This document shows, one piece after another, positions 1 through 8,431 of a stretch of 13,068 nt of DNA (position 1 is its first letter; every line of letters begins with the position of its first letter). The notes under the pieces were generated by a model. That model was not told the origin of the DNA, did no database searches, and saw only the letters and a list, made by a program, of their open reading frames with translations. Both the position numbers and the translations under genes were made by a program. This stretch comes from CAWHOW01 sp050013795 (GTDB lineage Bacteria > Bacteroidota > Bacteroidia > Bacteroidales > CG2-30-32-10): contig JBEKEO010000073.1 of the NCBI GenBank assembly GCA_050013795.1, positions 1 to 13,068 of the forward strand. The letters are read 5' to 3'.

Positions 1-3
1 ATA

Positions 4-30
4 CAAAGATAGTACAAAAAATTTCTCAAA
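4..30 (-). promoter_or_regulatory. Candidate outward-facing Bacteroidota promoter
   Basis: Read on the minus strand, positions 11-4 give TATCTTTG, a match to the Bacteroidota -7 element TAnnTTTG. A TTTG lies upstream at 30-27 as a possible -33 element, but the 15-nt spacing is shorter than usual. It would drive a gene to the left of the window, divergent from the gene at 106. This is inferred from motif matches only, and the gene itself is not visible. Confidence 0.35.
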
Positions 31-35
31 ACACG

Positions 36-67
36 CTTGTTATGAGAAAATGTTGATTGTATTTTTG
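36..67 (+). promoter_or_regulatory. Candidate promoter of the 106-924 gene
   Basis: TATTTTTG at 60-67 fits the Bacteroidota -7 consensus TAnnTTTG. CTTG at 36-39 is a three-of-four match to the -33 TTTG, with 20 nt between them. Transcription would start near 72-75, leaving a leader of about 30 nt before the ATG at 106. No Shine-Dalgarno sequence is seen; the leader is A-rich, as is common in this phylum. Confidence 0.45.
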
Positions 68-105
68 TAGTGGAAATAATTCCATAAAACAAAAAAACAA
101 CAATT

Positions 106-924
106 ATGAAAAAACTAAAAAAAAGTGTGTTAACGTTCATTATCATTATGATGATGACAATGATCAAAAACCTTCCGAAGCTGAAGGTATCGCACAATTA
201 CAAAAAGCTGAAGACTCCTGCCCTTCATGCATTTGCTCATGGGACAAAGTTTGCGGGCGATCCTCTTTGTGGCAGTCCTGATGTGCCGGATGCCACTATT
301 TATTCTGATGCTGACGCTATGCTGTCGGCTTATACGGTTGAGCTTACTAATCCTTCCAAAGCGCAGACTGCCTTAGTTAAGTCGTTGCGTAAAACTTTAC
401 TTACTGCTTTAGATCTGAATTCCAATTATCTTGAAGGTAAAGCCAATGCTGCTGCTATTGCTGCCGGCGACAGCGCTGTTGGCGCAAATGTTATTAACAG
501 GATAAACTTCCAGCTTGCCGGAAAAGGTATTATGAGAAAAATTATTGGTATTGTTGAAACAGCTACTGGCTGGGTTCATGTAAGGGAAGCTAAAACTATT
601 AAAGGTGTCGAAGGGCATGTTTGGGAAGCTGGTGTTACTACTGCCAAAGGCGTTCCTCCCACTACTGTTAAAAGATGGTTCACCATTACGTGTGACTGTA
701 TTTTTTTTGATATTCCCAGCGGAACAATAATCGGCTATCATCATGCCAGTATTGTTTCTGGTGGGCGTAAAACTACTCCTACCGGATTACCGGCGATTCC
801 CAAATCACTAACTTCTAAAACAACATCGCTGCTGCCGGCAAGCAAAAGCAAGCATCCGATGATTGATTTTAATAATGCCAATCCTTATACCTTTGGAGAA
901 TGGCGCTATGTGATTATTCCGTAG
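106..924 (+). CDS. Hypothetical protein, 272 aa, unknown function
   Basis: No catalytic motif is recognised. Residues about 30-110 hold an N-Y-x-x-L start (NYKKLKT) followed by an Ala/Leu-rich helical stretch. This recalls, from memory, uncharacterised Bacteroidota proteins that begin with NYxxL, carry an alanine-rich helical region and end in a small beta domain. Residues about 150-225 look beta-rich, including a Cys-Asp-Cys and a PSGT turn, and could be a degenerate fibronectin-III-like fold. That is a low-confidence guess. The chosen ATG gives Lys-rich residues and a short hydrophobic run (about 8-20). This is neither a convincing signal peptide nor a clear membrane anchor. Starts at 148 or 160 would remove it and place the NYKKL segment near the N terminus. 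The gene stands alone, with a candidate promoter upstream and a strong terminator downstream, so it is probably monocistronic. Confidence 0.72.
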   Translation: MKKLKKSVLTFIIIMMMTMIKNLPKLKVSHNYKKLKTPALHAFAHGTKFAGDPLCGSPDVPDATIYSDADAMLSAYTVELTNPSKAQTALVKSLRKTLLTALDLNSNYLEGKANAAAIAAGDSAVGANVINRINFQLAGKGIMRKIIGIVETATGWVHVREAKTIKGVEGHVWEAGVTTAKGVPPTTVKRWFTITCDCIFFDIPSGTIIGYHHASIVSGGRKTTPTGLPAIPKSLTSKTTSLLPASKSKHPMIDFNNANPYTFGEWRYVIIP

Positions 925-953
925 TATTATTCCTAAATAATTAAATGTTAGCG

Positions 954-992
954 GTAAGAGGTTGCATCTATGATGCAACCTCTTACTTTTTT
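954..992 (+). terminator. Strong intrinsic terminator after the 106-924 gene
   Basis: A perfect 15-bp inverted repeat (954-968 with 972-986; loop TAT) is followed directly by six T residues (987-992). It starts 29 bp after the stop codon at 922-924 and is the natural end of that transcript. No T-run follows on the opposite strand, so it should act in one direction only. Confidence 0.92.
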
Positions 993-1040
993 CTCTATTT
1001 AAGTTGTCGTTATAGCATTTTCACTAACTATAAGCATCAT

Positions 1041-1407
1041 TTCACCTGTTGGTCAAATCACTTCACCTGTTGGTTAAATCACTTCACCAGTTGGTTAAAT
1101 CACTTCACCTGTTGGTCAAGTCACTTCACCTGTTGGTTAAATCACTTCACCTGTTGGTCAAGTCACTTCACCTGTTGGTCAAGTCACTTCACCTGTTGGT
1201 CAAGTCACTTCACCTGTTGGTCAAGTCACTTCACCTGTTGGTTGAATCACTTCACCTGTTGGTCAAGTCACCTCACCTGTTGGTCAAGTCACTTCACCTG
1301 TTGGTCAAGTCACTTCACCTGTTGGTTGAATCACTTCACCTGTTGGTTAAATCATTTCACCTGTTGGTTAACTCACTTCACCTGTTGGTCAACTCAGTTC
1401 ACCAACT
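1041..1407. repeat. 21-bp minisatellite, 17 full units plus a partial one
   Basis: Seventeen contiguous units of exactly 21 bp run from 1041 to 1397, and a truncated eighteenth (TTCACC plus a few bases) reaches about 1407. Each unit reads TTCACC, TGTT, GGT(C/T)AA, then mostly (G/A)TCAC. There are no spacers. Most variation sits at unit positions 14 and 16, giving CAAG, TAAA and TGAA versions. Isolated changes occur in units 3 (T to A), 12 (T to C) and 15 (C to T), and in the last two (AAC). The unit is quasi-palindromic in two registers: TTCACC/GGTCAA around TGTT, and GGTCAAGT/ACTTCACC around one C, each with one mismatch. The array follows a terminator, and no promoter reading into it is evident. 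Confidence 0.97.
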
Positions 1408-1719
1408 CTTCGAGAGAGCTGACCGGGTAATAACCATCAATACTTCAAAGAACTTTAGTCTGGTATAAATATACAATGGAAATATTTCCCATTAATTATA
1501 TAAAGTGCAACATATTTTTTAATCAACTCATATTTTTACCAAAAAAGCAAGCAAAAAAACACGAAACAAAGAAGTTACTAAACCGTTTAGGAAACATTAA
1601 TCCTATATATACGTAAACATGTAAACATTTTAAACTATGAGTTTTTAATAATATGTCCCTCTAATATGCACATTTATCTAAAACAATTAAGTATTTTCAA
1701 AAATAAGGGTATTTACCTA
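1408..1719. other. AT-rich intergenic stretch without a credible gene
   Basis: No convincing coding region or RNA gene is seen. Small symmetric elements are present. There is a perfect 12-bp palindrome, GGAAATATTTCC, at 1478-1489. An odd-centred dyad, CTAAAC-C-GTTTAG, lies at 1578-1590. GTAAACAT is directly repeated at 1613-1628. The dyad could be an operator for the giant gene 190 bp downstream, but nothing in the sequence proves this, and short palindromes are expected by chance in such AT-rich DNA. Confidence 0.5.
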
Positions 1720-1750
1720 TTGACATTGTATATTCAGTTTTGTACCTTTA
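1720..1750 (+). promoter_or_regulatory. Candidate promoter of the giant T9SS protein gene
   Basis: TTG at 1720-1722 and TACCTTTA at 1743-1750 are separated by 20 nt. They match the Bacteroidota -33/-7 pattern except that the last G of TAnnTTTG is A, with G following. The start codon is 28 nt beyond the -7 element. Confidence 0.55.
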
Positions 1751-1778
1751 GCAAAAATCTACATTAAATAAGGTGCGT

Positions 1779-4700
1779 ATGAAAACGATACTAACCCATA
1801 AACATATTTTATCAGTATTAATGCTACTACTGATATTTACGGCATCATTTGTCAAGGCGCAGACAACATTTACCGGTGCAGGAAACTGGAGTACACCTGC
1901 AAACTGGAGCGCCGGTGTGCCTGGCGCAGGAACTGCTGCTACCATTGCTGCAGGTAAAAGTTGCACTGTGGATATACCGGGAGCGGTATGCGGAAGCCTT
2001 ACAATATCTGCAGGAGCCACTACAGTTGCTATTGGAGCAGGAGAGGGTTTAAGCATTGCAGGTAGTTTTACAAATTCAGGCACTTTCAATGCCCCTGCAG
2101 GCACCACACTTACATTCAACAGTGCAGGAGCTAAATCCATTATCAGCGGCGGTGGAGCATATACTATAGCTGCAAATGTTGTAATGAATCTTGGAGCAAA
2201 GACCGATACTCTTGATGTTACGGATCCGAATTTTATTACAGGTATTAACAGCGGTGGATTATACTATTTTACTTTCACACAGGGAACATGGAAAATGGAT
2301 GCCGCTTTAGGCGCTGTTACATTGAACGATTGTTACAATAACGGTGCTAATGCCGGTAATGGCTGGCCTCTTACCATACCTTTTCCTGTTGTAATTGAAG
2401 TTGATTTTGGCCCAACAATGAATTTAGCTTTGAAAGGAACTTGCCCGGGTGTGGCAAATACAACGACTCAGTACGCTTCATCTTATGTAGTATTATCAGG
2501 GAAACTTTTTGTAAATGGAGGCACTGTTAATGTAATGACAGGGCAAGTTGCAAACAGCGGATACGATTTCAGGTACCTGGTAAATGGAGGCACACCGCAA
2601 TTATATGTTGCCGGTGGAAATTTGAATATAGGCGCAGGTTTTGGCCCTTATACAGGATCTAATGATATTACAGATTACATTGATTTTAATATGTCGGGAG
2701 GAACAATAATAGGGGCATTTAGCTCATATTCATATTCTGCAACATTTCAAATTAGCAATGTTGTGGGTTCAATCACGACTATGACAGCTGGTACGGTAAT
2801 ATTAAGGCAGGGAGTTATGGGGTATTTTGCTGACGTTGATTTCGGAGGTCCTAATATTTCTCCCTTCACGGTTGTTGGAGGAACTATACAATTTGGAGAT
2901 GCATTAACAAATGGTAATACATGGTTTGCATTCCAGGCATATGCCACTACTCATTATCCAAATATGGTTATTAATGCTTCCCAGCCGAATAAGCTTCAAC
3001 CGATGAATCCCGGAAGTTTTGGTCTCTACAGCATCAACATTGGTCCCGGTTGTGAGTTTATAGCAGATGATTATTATAATCATTGGTATAATCATGTTTA
3101 TCCAAATTATATTAATATGAATATTGATGGTAGCGACGGCACCAATGCTTTTTATAATAATAATGGCACATTTACTCCGGCAAATAGTACCGTTAGTTTT
3201 AATGGAAGCATGACACAGGTAATAAACGGTACTGCTGCAGCCCAGACTTTTTATAATGTGTTGATAAATGGCTTCTCAAGTGCAACAACCAAATGTGGTG
3301 GTCCTGTTACTACTTTAAACTGTCAAGATTTTACAGTAACTCAGGGTATTTTTTCTCCGGGCACTTGCACAACAATGAATATTAGCGGAAATGTTTTATT
3401 ATCTGCAGGAACAGGCTCAATGTATAATGCCCCGGCTACTATTAATGCTTCAGGCAACTGGACAAATAACGGAGGCGGGTTTACGCCTGGCACCGGAACT
3501 GTTAATTTAAATGGCGCAGGTATGAATATAAACGGAACCGCAGCCACTCAAACATTTTATAACCTTACGGCTAATAACACTACTACAATTAGCGGAAGTA
3601 CTGCTACATTAAATATTTCAAATGATTTTACCGAAACGGCAGGTACTTTTACAGGCCCAGCCCCTTTTACTTTAAATATAGGGCGTGATTTTCTTCTGAA
3701 CGCAGGAACATTTACTGCTACCGCAGCTTCAAATGTTAATGTATCCAGGAACTGGTCGTGGACAAGTGGAGCATTATTTAATCCCAGCACCGGAACGGTA
3801 ACATTTAATGGCACTTCGAATCAACTTATCGAGGGAAATCAAGATCCTCAAACATTTAACAATCTTATAGTAAATAACACAGGAGCAGGAGCATCATTGT
3901 CCTATTCAGGTCCTAATACTGTTACTGTTAATGGCAGGCTTACCATGTCCAACGGCATTTTTATTGTCGGTAATACAAATATCCTGAATGGCACAGGAAA
4001 AATAACAGCTACGGGAGGCGATTTGCAAATAGCTACAACAGGCACAACAGAACCTGAATTAACGGGAGCATATACTATTACAGGAGGAACTGTAACGTTA
4101 AATGGCCCTGGGGCGCAAACTTTGCAGCCCAGTTGCAGCACCTATTACAACCTTGTTTTTACAAACAGCGGCACAAAAACCATTACGGCTTTTGCTCCTT
4201 GGTTGGCAATTAATGGAAACTGTACCGTTTCCGGTTCTGCAACCATTCCGAATAACAATTCCCAAATCAACCAGGCAGCCGCAAAAACATTTTATTATAA
4301 TTCTACCGGCGCAACCACACTGAATAACGGAGTACTCGCTACTCTTGGCAGCTATAGCCAGAACATGGCAGGGGGCACGTTTGCTGATGGCGGCGGTATT
4401 TTGACTATTGCCGGTGCAACCTTTACAGTAACAGCAGGAACTTTTACCAGTACCGGAACCGAGATTTTTAAAGGAGCAATAGCTCAGACACTGACTGCCC
4501 CGGGCATTTCCTTTAATAATTTAACCTTGAATAATAACAATGGTTTAACCATTAATAATGATGTTACTGTAAGTAATACCTTATTATTTACTCATGGTAA
4601 AATCACAACCGGTGCCAATAACATGATAATAACAAGTACTGGTACCGTTTCAGATCCAGGAAACGTTGGCTGGGTTATAGGTAACGAAAAAAAATGGCTG

Positions 4701-7700
4701 GCTGTAGGAGCGCCAACAGCAATGACTTTTGAGCTGGGAGCCACTTACTTTTCCTCTATCAATCTTTCTGCAACCGTTACAGCACCAGGTTATCTTACAT
4801 GCAGGTTTACAGAGGCACAAGACCCCTATTTAGCCAGTTCTATGATCAATGCAAGCAGTGATGTTATTGGTTACTGGGATATTGCCAATACAAGCGCCAC
4901 TATAACCACTTACGGCGCTACATTTAATTTTAATACTAATGATATTGAAGGAGGCGCTGTTCCTGCTTCTTTTCAGATACAGGACTATAATGGCGTATCA
5001 TGGAGTAATACCACTGTTCAAAACCAATTCGCTAATTCTACATCTTTTATTAACCAGGCTGCATTTGGAGAATTTGCGATCGGCAATACAGTACAATCCA
5101 CCGGAATTTATAATGCGGTAACCGGTGCATTTAACTGGAACAATCAAGCACACTGGATACAATGCCAGCCCGGAACCATCAGTTGTACTATAGGTAATAC
5201 TACTGTTACAGGAACAGGCACCTCTTTTACTTCTAATTTACCGGGGGGAACCGGGGTAGCTGTGGGAGATTGGATATTATCGCAGTCGCAACCGGGAACT
5301 CCTATAGGACAAGTGAAAACGGTTACTAACGACAATCTGCTCATTTTACAAGCAGGTGCAGCGATAGCTGTAAATGGCGGATATGGCAGGGAGGTTGTGC
5401 CGGGAGTGAACGATGCTGTAAATATCGGGACACAAGATATTGTAAATATCGGGAATGCCAATGTGGCTGGATCAGCTACAGTAACTTATGATCTTGCAAG
5501 CACCAGCATATTTGCACTGGTATTTACACCTTCAATGGCTGTGGGTAATACTGTTACACAGTCAGGCGCAAATAGTTTAACGGTTACCCAAAATGTCACT
5601 GTAGGGCAGCCTAATTCCGGAAATATCAACAAATGGCTTATTAACAATGCCCCAGCAGTTGTTAATGGAAGCCTTTATATTGGAAGCGGGGATGGAACGG
5701 CAGGGCATAATGCTTATGTCGGGCTTACAAACGGTACGCTTACAATTGGCACAGACCTTGTGTTCAATTCATCTGTTGCACCATGCGTGGAATTGGATCT
5801 AAGCGGCGGTGCGGGCACGGTAAACCTGGATGAACAATTAAAGCTGGCAAGTACAGGAGCTTTTCTTAATCCCGGTTCTTCGGGAAGCAATTTCAACTAC
5901 ACTAGGACTACCGGATCGGCATGGATACCAGAGCAATATGTTATTATGCAGACCAGCTCTATAACATATGATAATATACTGATAAATGCCACATATGGCA
6001 TGGGCGCAGGATTAACTGGCGCTACTACCGGAGATATCGCCGGAAATTTACTGATACAGCATGGAACGCTGCACGACAGCGCATTTGCTATAACCGGAAC
6101 TGCAGGAAATACATTCTCGGTCAGCAGCCTCGGGGCTACCTTTGAGATGTCGGGAGCGGGAACCTATCCTACCGGATTCTCCACTTATACTTTTGGGGCA
6201 ACAAGCAATACGCAGTACCACCAGACAAATGCCCTTACTGTTTCAGCAGTTGCATCACCGGGATATGGAAATTTAGATCTGGAATCTGCTGCAAATACTG
6301 TTACATTCACACTCCCTGCAGGTACCACTTTTGTACAGGGTAACCTGAATTTAGGAAATGGTACAAATACCGGAGAATCAATAGACGCATTTACAAATTC
6401 ACCTACACTTACAGTGACAGGAAATTTAACACTTAATGCGAATACCACATTGAATGCAAACAGTACAAACCCGATAAACATTTACGGCAACTGGACCAAT
6501 AACGGCGGAACTTTTACACCGAATAACGGGACAGTTAATTTTAACGGAACTGCAAACCAGTTTATAAATGGATCGCCGTTAGCGCAAACATTTTATAATT
6601 TAACCATTGGCGAAGCTGCTGCTGCCATTTTAACTACCGGAGGCAGCACTATAACGCTGAATGTAAATTCCATTACGCTAAATACCGGAAATTTTAATGC
6701 ACCAGCTACTTTGAATATTACAAATAACTTAACATTAGCTGCTACTTCCGGTGTTTTTAATGCAGCGGCTAATATTAATATTGGAGGTAACTGGACAGAA
6801 AACAATGGCTGCACTTTTAATCCAAATGGTGGTACTATTACTTTTAACGGCACTGCTAATCAGAAAATTCAGGGGAGTATACCTACAGAAGGATATTGGA
6901 ATTTTGTCATTGCCAATACAGGCGCAGCCGGTAATAATACGGTGGATGCCAGTTCATTCGCGAATTTATCAACACAGAATTTTACACAAAATGCCGGCAA
7001 TTTTACTTCACCTATAATATTTTATATAAATGGTATTTTTACACAAAACGCAGGAACATTTCTGATAGATAACGGCTACAACCTATATGTGGGAGGAAAC
7101 TGGTTATACAACGGAGGAACATTGACCATTAATCCTACTTCGCAGATAACTTTAGATGGAACAAGCGGACAGACCATTGGCGGCGCTTTAACATTTCCTA
7201 CCAGCATTCCCAACTTAATCATTAATAATACTTCGGTTCCATCCATAAGCGCCATAACATTAAATACTCCTATTACTGTTACTACATTGCTAAAGCTAAC
7301 CGATGGGGATATAGTTACCAATCAGACCAATTTACTGACTTTGGACGGCGCCAGTGTAACATATAGCGCTACTCCTGATAGCAGTTTCGTTGACGGTCCT
7401 GTGGTTCAAACAATTAATATTAATTCATCACCTGTGACAAAGACATTTCCTGTAGGAAAGATCAATCATTCTATGAGAGCCGATTTAACAGTTACGCAAG
7501 CAGCAGGAGCAGCAAAAACTTATTACAACTGCGAGTTTATTCACACTCCTTCATCATCTTTAGGTTTTACCTTGCCTGCCTCGCTCAGCAAGGTTTCCGA
7601 TTGCGGGTATTGGAATATTTTTAAAACTCCCACAGGAACAGGCATCACAAATGGTTCAATTAAATTGTATTACGGCTATGAATTTAATGCTCCCGATCCT

Positions 7701-8402
7701 ACTAATTTGAGAGTGGCTATGGCTCCTGCAACTCCCTGGGTAAATTATGGTGGCACAGGGTCTGCTCCCATTGCACCATACCAGGGAACTATCACTTCAA
7801 CTATACCCTATACATGGGTGGGTTATTTTACTATAGCGAATGCCACCGGAGGCACTAATCCATTACCAATTGAACTGCTTTATTTTACTGCACAATGTGA
7901 AAACAATCAGGCTAAACTCAAATGGGCTACGGCTTCTGAAACAAATAACGATTATTTCAGCATAGAAAAAAGCCATAACGGTTTAACTTTCGAAAATATC
8001 GGTACTATATCCGGCGCTGGCAACAGTAACAGCTTATTAAATTATTCTTTTTCAGATGCCGAACCGTACAGCGATATTTCGTATTACCGACTTAAACAGA
8101 CGGATTTTAACGGAAACTTCACTTATTCCAACATAGCTACATCTTCATGCAGCACTGAAGATCAGATGTCAATGATTGTGACACAATCGGATTATGGAGT
8201 TAATGTATTTATTACCCCCGGCAGTGACAAGAACCTTGCATTAAGTATTTTTGATATTTCCGGGAAAATGATGTTCTACAAGCATATCAATACAATTGAT
8301 AACCCGTTAACATTAAATCCTACTATTTTTACAGAGGGTATTTACATTTTCCGACTGCAGTCTGAAACCGAAGACGTAGTGAAGAAAGCATTTATTAAGT
8401 AA
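1779..8402 (+). CDS. Giant T9SS-secreted beta-repeat surface protein, 2207 aa
   Basis: A probable cell-surface or extracellular structural or adhesive protein; no enzyme motif is recognised. Residues 1-28 form a signal peptide (charged start, Leu-rich core, cleavage after VKA or KAQ). The body is rich in Gly, Asn, Thr and Ala, with many short beta-strand motifs typical of filamentous beta-helix or beta-solenoid proteins. NWSTPANWSAGVPGAG begins the mature chain. The motif 'GNWT..GG.FTP...T..FNGT..Q.I.G....QTFYNL' recurs near residues 461-493, 559-599, 657-700, 1570-1612, 1670-1713 and 1773-1817, with weaker copies near 763 and 886. Residues about 2029-2125 are the usual Bacteroidota pre-sorting domain (PIELLYFTA, FSIEKS, YYRLKQTDFNG). 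Residues 2130-2207 are a T9SS type A sorting domain (LSIFDISGKMM, GIYIFRLQ, KKAFIK). The ATG at 1779 was chosen over a GTG at 1773 because AAGG sits 5 nt upstream of it and the signal peptide is typical. The ligand is unknown. Confidence 0.93.
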   Translation: MKTILTHKHILSVLMLLLIFTASFVKAQTTFTGAGNWSTPANWSAGVPGAGTAATIAAGKSCTVDIPGAVCGSLTISAGATTVAIGAGEGLSIAGSFTNSGTFNAPAGTTLTFNSAGAKSIISGGGAYTIAANVVMNLGAKTDTLDVTDPNFITGINSGGLYYFTFTQGTWKMDAALGAVTLNDCYNNGANAGNGWPLTIPFPVVIEVDFGPTMNLALKGTCPGVANTTTQYASSYVVLSGKLFVNGGTVNVMTGQVANSGYDFRYLVNGGTPQLYVAGGNLNIGAGFGPYTGSNDITDYIDFNMSGGTIIGAFSSYSYSATFQISNVVGSITTMTAGTVILRQGVMGYFADVDFGGPNISPFTVVGGTIQFGDALTNGNTWFAFQAYATTHYPNMVINASQPNKLQPMNPGSFGLYSINIGPGCEFIADDYYNHWYNHVYPNYINMNIDGSDGTNAFYNNNGTFTPANSTVSFNGSMTQVINGTAAAQTFYNVLINGFSSATTKCGGPVTTLNCQDFTVTQGIFSPGTCTTMNISGNVLLSAGTGSMYNAPATINASGNWTNNGGGFTPGTGTVNLNGAGMNINGTAATQTFYNLTANNTTTISGSTATLNISNDFTETAGTFTGPAPFTLNIGRDFLLNAGTFTATAASNVNVSRNWSWTSGALFNPSTGTVTFNGTSNQLIEGNQDPQTFNNLIVNNTGAGASLSYSGPNTVTVNGRLTMSNGIFIVGNTNILNGTGKITATGGDLQIATTGTTEPELTGAYTITGGTVTLNGPGAQTLQPSCSTYYNLVFTNSGTKTITAFAPWLAINGNCTVSGSATIPNNNSQINQAAAKTFYYNSTGATTLNNGVLATLGSYSQNMAGGTFADGGGILTIAGATFTVTAGTFTSTGTEIFKGAIAQTLTAPGISFNNLTLNNNNGLTINNDVTVSNTLLFTHGKITTGANNMIITSTGTVSDPGNVGWVIGNEKKWLAVGAPTAMTFELGATYFSSINLSATVTAPGYLTCRFTEAQDPYLASSMINASSDVIGYWDIANTSATITTYGATFNFNTNDIEGGAVPASFQIQDYNGVSWSNTTVQNQFANSTSFINQAAFGEFAIGNTVQSTGIYNAVTGAFNWNNQAHWIQCQPGTISCTIGNTTVTGTGTSFTSNLPGGTGVAVGDWILSQSQPGTPIGQVKTVTNDNLLILQAGAAIAVNGGYGREVVPGVNDAVNIGTQDIVNIGNANVAGSATVTYDLASTSIFALVFTPSMAVGNTVTQSGANSLTVTQNVTVGQPNSGNINKWLINNAPAVVNGSLYIGSGDGTAGHNAYVGLTNGTLTIGTDLVFNSSVAPCVELDLSGGAGTVNLDEQLKLASTGAFLNPGSSGSNFNYTRTTGSAWIPEQYVIMQTSSITYDNILINATYGMGAGLTGATTGDIAGNLLIQHGTLHDSAFAITGTAGNTFSVSSLGATFEMSGAGTYPTGFSTYTFGATSNTQYHQTNALTVSAVASPGYGNLDLESAANTVTFTLPAGTTFVQGNLNLGNGTNTGESIDAFTNSPTLTVTGNLTLNANTTLNANSTNPINIYGNWTNNGGTFTPNNGTVNFNGTANQFINGSPLAQTFYNLTIGEAAAAILTTGGSTITLNVNSITLNTGNFNAPATLNITNNLTLAATSGVFNAAANINIGGNWTENNGCTFNPNGGTITFNGTANQKIQGSIPTEGYWNFVIANTGAAGNNTVDASSFANLSTQNFTQNAGNFTSPIIFYINGIFTQNAGTFLIDNGYNLYVGGNWLYNGGTLTINPTSQITLDGTSGQTIGGALTFPTSIPNLIINNTSVPSISAITLNTPITVTTLLKLTDGDIVTNQTNLLTLDGASVTYSATPDSSFVDGPVVQTININSSPVTKTFPVGKINHSMRADLTVTQAAGAAKTYYNCEFIHTPSSSLGFTLPASLSKVSDCGYWNIFKTPTGTGITNGSIKLYYGYEFNAPDPTNLRVAMAPATPWVNYGGTGSAPIAPYQGTITSTIPYTWVGYFTIANATGGTNPLPIELLYFTAQCENNQAKLKWATASETNNDYFSIEKSHNGLTFENIGTISGAGNSNSLLNYSFSDAEPYSDISYYRLKQTDFNGNFTYSNIATSSCSTEDQMSMIVTQSDYGVNVFITPGSDKNLALSIFDISGKMMFYKHINTIDNPLTLNPTIFTEGIYIFRLQSETEDVVKKAFIK
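3159..3878 (+). repeat. Coding repeat block A of the giant protein
   Basis: Three clear copies of a roughly 40-residue strand unit lie at residues 461-493, 559-599 and 657-700, about 100 residues apart. Conserved points are NWT, FTP or FNP, GTV, FNGT, Q and QTFYNL. Between copies lie shorter strands of the type 'LNISNDFTETAGTFT', giving a regular ladder pattern. Weaker copies continue to about residue 925. Confidence 0.8.
6486..7229 (+). repeat. Coding repeat block B of the giant protein
   Basis: Three copies of the same unit as block A lie at residues 1570-1612, 1670-1713 and 1773-1817, again spaced by about 100 residues. The first is closest to the consensus (GNWTNNGGTFTPNNGTV). The last is the most divergent, keeping GNW, GG, LDGT and NLIINN. 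The common spacing in both blocks suggests one ancestral 100-residue unit. Confidence 0.8.
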
Positions 8403-8431
8403 GGTCGGCAGAATTATATAATAAAAGGGAA

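Noticed and set aside
57..281. 74-codon frame at the left edge
   Set aside because: It overlaps the 272-aa gene in another frame, and its start lies upstream of the likely transcription start.
1041..1397. CRISPR array
   Set aside because: Units are contiguous with no unique spacers, only 21 bp long, and no cas gene is present.
945..1430. Open frame of 161 codons reading FTCW-x-x-H repeats
   Set aside because: It starts inside the end of the preceding transcript, runs through the terminator hairpin and is a by-product of a stop-free 21-bp unit. The residue changes between units are not conservative.
1773..1778. GTG start for the giant protein gene
   Set aside because: The ATG six bases later has an AAGG at a suitable distance and gives a normal signal peptide; the GTG would overlap that AAGG.
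1748..2140. Minus-strand frame of 130 codons and many others opposite the giant gene
   Set aside because: They are Pro/Val-rich shadows of the repetitive Gly/Thr/Asn coding strand, with no independent start signals.
8403..8431. Shared bidirectional terminator between the convergent genes
   Set aside because: The 29-bp gap is AT-rich but shows no stem with a T-run on either strand.
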